DNA of 64,000 nt from NCBI GenBank assembly GCA_030490835.1, contig CM059972.1, forward strand, positions 12,377,764 to 12,441,763, read 5' to 3'. The notes beneath the pieces are model-generated. The model worked only from the letters and a program-made list of their open reading frames with translations. It was not told where the DNA came from and made no database searches. This DNA is from Annona cherimola. Taxonomy: Eukaryota; Streptophyta; Magnoliopsida; Magnoliales; Annonaceae. Numbering within the stretch: position 1 is the stretch's first letter; each line of letters starts with the position of its first letter. Below, one piece after another: positions 58,628 to 64,000 of the stretch. A program made the position numbers and the translations under genes.

Positions 58628-58982
58628 GGGAAATGATCCAGTGCATGCAACTGCACCGTGCAGTCCATGCACTGTGGGCCCCACCTGATCATTTCCCATA
58701 AATCCACCCCACCCATTGTATTTATAATTGTTCACTTTATTACCATACCAATTTTCATCCAAATCCAACATGTGTGTAGTCTCCATCTTAAAATGGTGCA
58801 AAATCAACGTAATAAAATAGTTTAATGTAAATATCAAGTTTAAAGTGGTTTTTTCAACATCTAAACCGTCTAAAGTATGATTTATATATGGATAAATGAG
58901 TGTATAAAGTTTCATTACAATCTAATATATGTGGGGTCCATTTTACAGCGGACTGCACCGTAATTACGGTGCAGTATATCCC
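58628..58982. mobile_element. (TA)n-inserted MITE (Micron-like), copy 3
   Basis: Left end GGGAAATGATCCAGTGCATG, related to the right end of copy 2 in inverse orientation (family terminal repeat GGGAWATGATCCAGTGCA). (TA)n on both sides (58609-58627 and about 58984-59006). Very similar to copy 1 about 10 kb away. Confidence 0.85.
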
Positions 58983-59329
58983 TATATATATATATATATA
59001 TATATACATAGATTATGGAAGCCTAGCTACATATATTAATTGTCAGAAACTTGCCTATCCGTGACTAATACCCTCTGATGTGGCTGGTGGCCTGATATTA
59101 ATTTTCAACGACATATATCGGAGCCTTTATCATCACCAGTTGCGCTCAAACCACATTTGTCAATGTTATTCTTACTTTGAAGTCCGAGTTAATACATAGT
59201 GCAGTCAATAAAGTTAGTATACCATTTCAAAAAAAAAAAAAAAAAAGTTAGTGTGTGTCATATTCAAAAAATTTACCATTAATTGCTTAACTAAACCATT
59301 AAAATATAAAAACAAAAAACTTTAAATTA

Positions 59330-59460
59330 ATTTTTTTTGAGAGGCCGAGCACGGCTGCCCAAGGCCAACACGGGATGAAAGCTGCATGAGATGGGACTCA
59401 AGTCCCTGATCAAAGGAGATCACAGCCATGGTGCGATGTCCTCTGCCTAGCAGGGCTCAC
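59330..59460 (-). mobile_element. Short tRNA-derived SINE, minus strand, 11-bp duplications
   Basis: ACTTTAAATTA (59319-59329) and ACTTTATATTA (59461-59471) flank it. The T run at the left (59331-59338) is the A tail; on the minus strand GGGACTTGAGTCCC resembles a B box. Confidence 0.72.
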
Positions 59461-59758
59461 ACTTTATATTAGTTAATGTAAAGGTTTTAGTGGTAAAACA
59501 AAAAAAGATTTTCGAGTAAACAAGTTTTGTGATTAGAGTTATAATCATTTGAGCGGTTATAATTTAGTAGTTAGATCCATGAATTTTGAAGGAAAAAGAC
59601 AAAAAGGAAATTGTAGGTGAGCTAGTATCTTGATAAGTGTCCTAGCAAGAGACCCAAGGAGAGGAGGAGGAGAGCATTAGATATAAAAAATGAAAGTAAT
59701 AAGATAACTCTCAACATAATATATACAGGGTTCTTTTGGCATTTAATGAAATATGTTA

Positions 59759-60030
59759 GGGTGTGTTTCGTATTCGATATAACTTTTGGAAGAAAAGATT
59801 TTCATGTAAATTTTTTTTTAAATGAGAGAACTCAGGTGATATAACAGGGGCAATGATGAAAAATAAAGATAAAAAAGTTAAAATAGATATGATAGTTGTA
59901 TAAATAGTTTTGAGAAATAATTGAAAAATAAATTAGTTATACTAGAATGCGTATATAAATAATTCAAAATAAGATATTTATAAAAATAAAATAAAAAGTT
60001 TTAGATTGACAATTTTTCTTGAATGTCATT
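59759..60030 (+). mobile_element. Tourist-like MITE copy, right end replaced
   Basis: Left end GGGTGTGTTTCG after TTA (59756-59758), with family interior. At about 60030 it runs into a second, diverged interior (60031-60220) without a clear terminus, so two copies appear fused. Confidence 0.65.
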
Positions 60031-60348
60031 TGATAAATTTTTTGAAAAAAAATTTTATTATAAAATTTTTTGAAATAGAAGAAATACTATCATAGTAATG
60101 ATGAAAAGTAAAATAAATAAAATTAAAATAAATAAATTAGTTGCTTGGTTAACTATGTAAAAATGATTAAATAATATAATAGCTATATAGAAAAATATGA
60201 AAATTAATTTAGAAATAGGGATAGTTGTGGATAGGATGTGACTTGGGTCGAGTAAGTTTGATTCAGTGTTAACTCTCAGTGTTAACTCTACCCTTACCTT
60301 ATTATCAAAAACTTTTAATCTTCTCTATTTTATATTAGGTTAGTTTTA

Positions 60349-60629
60349 GGGTGTGTTTGGGAATGGATAAAACTTTTGATGAAAAGTTGTAGAGATGAAA
60401 AGTTGTCAAATGATGTGATATGATAGGGGTAATGATAAGGAATAAATAGGATAAAGTTGAAATAGATAGGTTTGTTGTGTTGGTAGTTGTATAGAAATGA
60501 TTGAAAAGTAGGGTAGTTGTATAGAAAAATGTGAAGAAATGATTAAAAAATAGGGTAGTTGTGGAGAGTGAAAAGTTTTATATTGAAAAGTTTTAACTTG
60601 ACAACTTTTCGTTGTTAACAAACACACCC
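60349..60629 (+). mobile_element. Tourist-like MITE copy with TTA duplication, nested
   Basis: 281 bp, left end GGGTGTGTTTGGGAATG, right end AACAAACACACCC, TTA at 60346-60348 and 60630-60632. Confidence 0.92.
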
Positions 60630-60713
60630 TTAAGTTTATCCTACTATTGTTTATGATCAGTTCAGTTCTGGTTTAAGTTTCAAATCAATTTTTTAAAATA
60701 GTTTTTATATTAT

Positions 60714-60991
60714 GCGTGTATTTAGGAAGCGGTAAAACTTTAAAATAAAAAGTTTTTTGTGTAAAAGTTGTTAAAATGAGATAAAATGATGTCATATAAT
60801 AGAGGTAATAATGAGAAATAAATAGAATAAAGTTAAAATAGATAGGTTAGATGTATAAATAGTTATATAGAAATGATTGAAAATTAAGATGATTTGTATA
60901 GAAAGACACAAGTAAATAATTAAAAAATTAGGTAGTTGTAAAAAGTAAAAAATTTTAAATTGGAAATTTTATTTAAAACCAAACACGTCCC
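60714..60991 (+). mobile_element. Diverged Tourist-like MITE copy, nested
   Basis: Left end GCGTGTATTTAGGAAG, right end CCAAACACGTCCC, typical interior. The flanking triplets do not match. Confidence 0.72.
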
Positions 60992-61525
60992 ATATTATAA
61001 AACTTACTCAAAGACCAACAATCAAGATGATGATAATATAAATTTTGAAATATATTTATTAATAATATTAAATAATAAATAAATGAAATAAGTTTCTATA
61101 TATTTAAAGTTTAAAGAATACATTTATATTTTTCAAAATAAAAGATATTTTATAAAATATATAGAAATGTATTAATAATTTAGGTAAATTTCAGGTACTT
61201 AGATCTTGAAACTTATCCTACCCTAATTGACTCAGTCATTTTTTTATTTGGAAGTTATCTTATCTTACGAGTATAAAAATAAGAATCCATTTTACCTATT
61301 TTATTAAAGTACCTAATGAGTTAATCCACAAGTACCTTATCCAAGTTGCACTCTTAGTTGTTGCAAATGAGAAGTTTAGAAGTTTTTACAATTGTCAAAC
61401 ATACTTTTAATTTCATTTAAAATTTTAGTTTGAAAATCTTTATAAGTTACGAAACACCCTAGACTTTTCTTTCAAAAATTTTATCAACTATCAAACACAT
61501 GCACATTCATTATTTTTTGAGTAAG

Positions 61526-62062
61526 TAGGGGGATAAATCGAATTGGGTTGACTCGGGTCAGAGTAAACATAACCCTAACTCATCTTATAAAATCTCAACT
61601 CAACCCTACTTTTAATCATATTTTTCACACCTTAATTAAACCTTATTTTAACTCTGTAAAAATTGGTTATGTTCGGGTTAGAAATCGGGTTAATAGATGT
61701 ATAATATTTAAAAAAAATTTGCTTAATTAAATCTATTTTAAAATATAAATTTATATGAAAGAATAAAAATTAATCCTTTTCTAGAAATACTTTCAAATCA
61801 ATAATGTCTAATTAGTTCCTATGTATTATGTGTCAATGAAAGACTATTTATTAATAATTTATTATATTGTACATTAATATATGAAATCATGTCAAGTTGG
61901 GTTGACAATCATCCAACCAAAACTAACTTACTTACTTTTGAAATTCGGTCGGTTCAAATCAGGTTATATAATTTATTTTTTTCAAAATATCTAACCTAGC
62001 CTATTATAAATCGGGTTGGATTAATCGGGTTTGGGTTGAAACCAACCCTATTCACACCCCTA
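61526..62062. mobile_element. hAT-like MITE, 537 bp
   Basis: Left end TAGGGGGATAAATCG; the right end reads TAGGGGTGTGAATAGGG on the other strand. The interior (ACTCGGGT, CAACCCTACTTT, TTCACACC) is close to that of 38976-39594. The 8-bp flanks match at only 5 of 8. Confidence 0.75.
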
Positions 62063-62269
62063 CTAGTGAGTGCATGAGCTAGAATGATTTTGCTAGGACA
62101 AAATTTCAGCTCTTTGCGGATCCACATTTGGAATTTAGCTGATCAGCCCATTGTGTATAGTTGACAGTTCTTTATTTTTTTTTAGCTAGGCACATAATTA
62201 AGTTTTGATAGTCGTGAATTTTGTACATCACAATGGAATTACTCGAATTAATTTTTCTAAATCACTTAA

Positions 62270-62854
62270 AAAAAAAACTTCGCCTACAAATTATTTGCAG
62301 CAAACCGTCGCCATCAGCAAAAAAAGATTACATTCATATGATGATTGTGCGCGACAAACTGTAGTTTCGTATTAAATAATATTTATAAAGAAATTCTTGT
62401 GACTAAAGACATAAGCAAATAAAGTATTTGTAACCAAATAAATAACTTCCTTGTAAATGAGGATATATCATAACATATTTGCAACAAAATGGCATTCGGA
62501 ACAACCAATTTTATCTTTTACAACAAAATTGGTTGAAAAAAATTAAATTTCTTGTAGGGTGTGTTTGTTTAGGGTAAAAAAGTGTCAACTAAAACTTTTC
62601 ATTCTAAAACTTTTTACTTTTCATAACTATTTTATTTTTTAATTATTTTTTTCACATTTTTCTATACAAACTACTCTACTTTTCAATCATTTCTACACAT
62701 CTACTCATACAACTAACCTATCTATTTTAACTTTATTCTCTTTACTCCTCATCATTACTCCTATTATATCACATCACTTTCTATTGATTTGACAATTTCT
62801 ACTCCAAAAACTTTTCATCAAAAGTTTTACCTCCAACCAAACACCCTCGTAGTG
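62270..62854. mobile_element. Right end of a CACTA (En/Spm) element, disrupted by a MITE
   Basis: With the nested MITE and one GTA removed, the sequence reads TTTCTTGTAGTG, the inverse of the CACTA terminus CACTACAAGAAA. Inward of it are TTGCAACAAAAT-type subterminal repeats (62470-62540). The left end was not found, so the element is truncated. Confidence 0.65.
62557..62848 (-). mobile_element. Tourist-like MITE copy inserted in a CACTA terminus
   Basis: 292 bp, left end GGGTGTGTTTGTTTAGGG, right end CCAACCAAACACCCTC, GTA at 62554-62556 and 62849-62851. Close in sequence to the copy at 7779-8069. Confidence 0.88.
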
Positions 62855-63375
62855 AATAAAATGATGATGACTTATGTAAAATTTTGATTTTGATTAAGTT
62901 TTAAAAATTAGTAAAATTTTTTTTGAAGAAAATAATTTTACTGGATTTTGATTATTCAGCAAAATGCGTCAAACAGAGAGTTTCCAGAATTTTGGTAGGA
63001 TATATAGGGTACAATATTGAATTGAAACTTTATTCCGAGGTAATATAATTTCGCATATATGTTTACACAAATTTAATTATGAAGATGATTATCTTATGAT
63101 CGTCTTATTTTTAATTAATTAAAGAGTTTATTTAAGTATGAAAATAAGTTTTATCCCTATTTTCTGATAGTATTATACATTTTATAAATGATAAATATAA
63201 CAACACATTTTCATTATATTTCAAATATAAAGTTTGCCCATCTCTTTTTATCAAATACCTTCGGCTAACCCTAAACCTATATATAGCAATAAGTCAGTGA
63301 TATATAAACGGTATGACAATTTGTAATAATATATATGTCTTAATATGAAAAGAAGAGAGATATTTAGGTTTTAGA
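62855..63375. other. AT-rich stretch, nothing recognised
   Basis: No supportable gene or repeat. Confidence 0.5.
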
Positions 63376-63379
63376 TAAA

Positions 63380-63659
63380 GGGTGTGTTTGGCAATTGACA
63401 AAAAATTTCAAGTTAAAACTTTTCAATCTAAAACTTTTCACTATCTACAACTATCATATTTTTTAATTATTTTTTCACATTTTCCTATACAACTACCATA
63501 CTTTTCAATCATTTATACATAACTATCAACACAACTAACCTATCTATTTTAACTTTATTCTATTTACTACTCATTATTACCCCTATCAATCACATCATTT
63601 GACAACTTTTACTTTTCAAAACTTTTCGTCAAAAGTTTTATTCATTATCAAATACACCC
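63380..63659 (-). mobile_element. Tourist-like MITE copy
   Basis: 280 bp, left end GGGTGTGTTTGGCAATTG, right end TCAAATACACCC; family interior well preserved. Flanking triplets are AAA on both sides, not the usual TTA/TAA. Confidence 0.85.
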
Positions 63660-64000
63660 AAAAAATATTTTGGTGAAAATAGATGGTAAAATTGATGTTG
63701 TTTCTACACTTGAAAATTGGGGGAAAATGTGTGGTGATATCCATTATTTTTGTAAATGTATGATTATATTTATAAACAGGAGTAAAACTTATGAGTATAT
63801 TTGGAATTAATATTTAATTTAATGGGATATTCCACATAGATTAATTAAATTGAACCGATATTCACAATTCTGAAGTCATAAAAATGGAAAGCAATAACTT
63901 AACAATAATTTTTATGGCGAATAATATTAAAAGTAAATAAAGGAGATTTTAGAAGATGTTCTAAAGGATCCAATATATTACAATGAAATGTGATCTCAAG
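63660..64000. other. AT-rich window end, nothing recognised
   Basis: No supportable gene or repeat. Confidence 0.5.

Larger units (their letters stand above)
60232..61356. mobile_element. hAT-like element, 1125 bp, hosting two Tourist-like MITEs
   Basis: Left end TAGGATGTGACTTGGG; the right end reads TAAGAGTGCAACTTGG on the other strand. Flanks GTTGTGGA and GTTGTTGC match at 6 of 8 positions. Two Tourist-like copies are nested inside, so this is one of the older insertions. Confidence 0.65.

Noticed and set aside
58274..58915. Two similar minus-strand open frames (92 and 111 codons) as a gene family
   Set aside because: They are read-through of two copies of the same non-coding MITE; the similarity is that of the repeats.

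Overview
The window is nuclear DNA of a flowering plant. Two intron-rich genes encode proteins with plant-like sequence: translation initiation factor eIF3 subunit K, and a SAC-domain phosphoinositide phosphatase of the plant SAC1-SAC5 (FIG4-like) group. The rest is AT-rich and full of plant transposons (LINE, tRNA-derived SINEs, Tourist-like, hAT-like and Mutator-like MITEs, a CACTA end). The species cannot be named from sequence alone. Long introns (up to 3.8 kb) and dense MITEs suggest a medium to large genome.

Layout. 1-2526: 3' part of a LINE whose second ORF is open from the window edge to its stop. 2552-2873: AT-rich tandem array. 3047-6943 (+): EIF3K, 8 coding exons, 226 aa. 7244-8553: hAT-like element containing a Tourist-like MITE. 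8999-9307: SINE with perfect target-site duplications. 10858-26380 (-): SAC phosphatase, 16 coding exons, 839 aa, convergent with EIF3K and carrying MITEs in its introns. 27.1-64 kb: no cellular gene recognised. This part is a mosaic of nested transposons: about 15 further copies of one Tourist-like family, five hAT-like elements with TAGGGGTG-type ends, a Mutator-like foldback, a LINE insertion with an inverted 5' arm, (TA)n-inserted MITEs, SINEs and a CACTA end.

The two genes act in unrelated processes (translation initiation; turnover of phosphoinositides on endomembranes). I built both exon models by hand from splice sites, reading frame and remembered family conservation. All exon phases close exactly. 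The models require three GC-AG introns out of 22, which is the most unusual gene-level observation. The best transposon observations are a LINE insertion that looks twin-primed but has non-matching arms, a Tourist-like burst, hAT-like elements with 8-bp duplications and telomere-like internal repeats, and MITEs that sit in (TA)n microsatellites.

I found no CRISPR, no tRNA or rRNA gene, and no convincing wholly new system.
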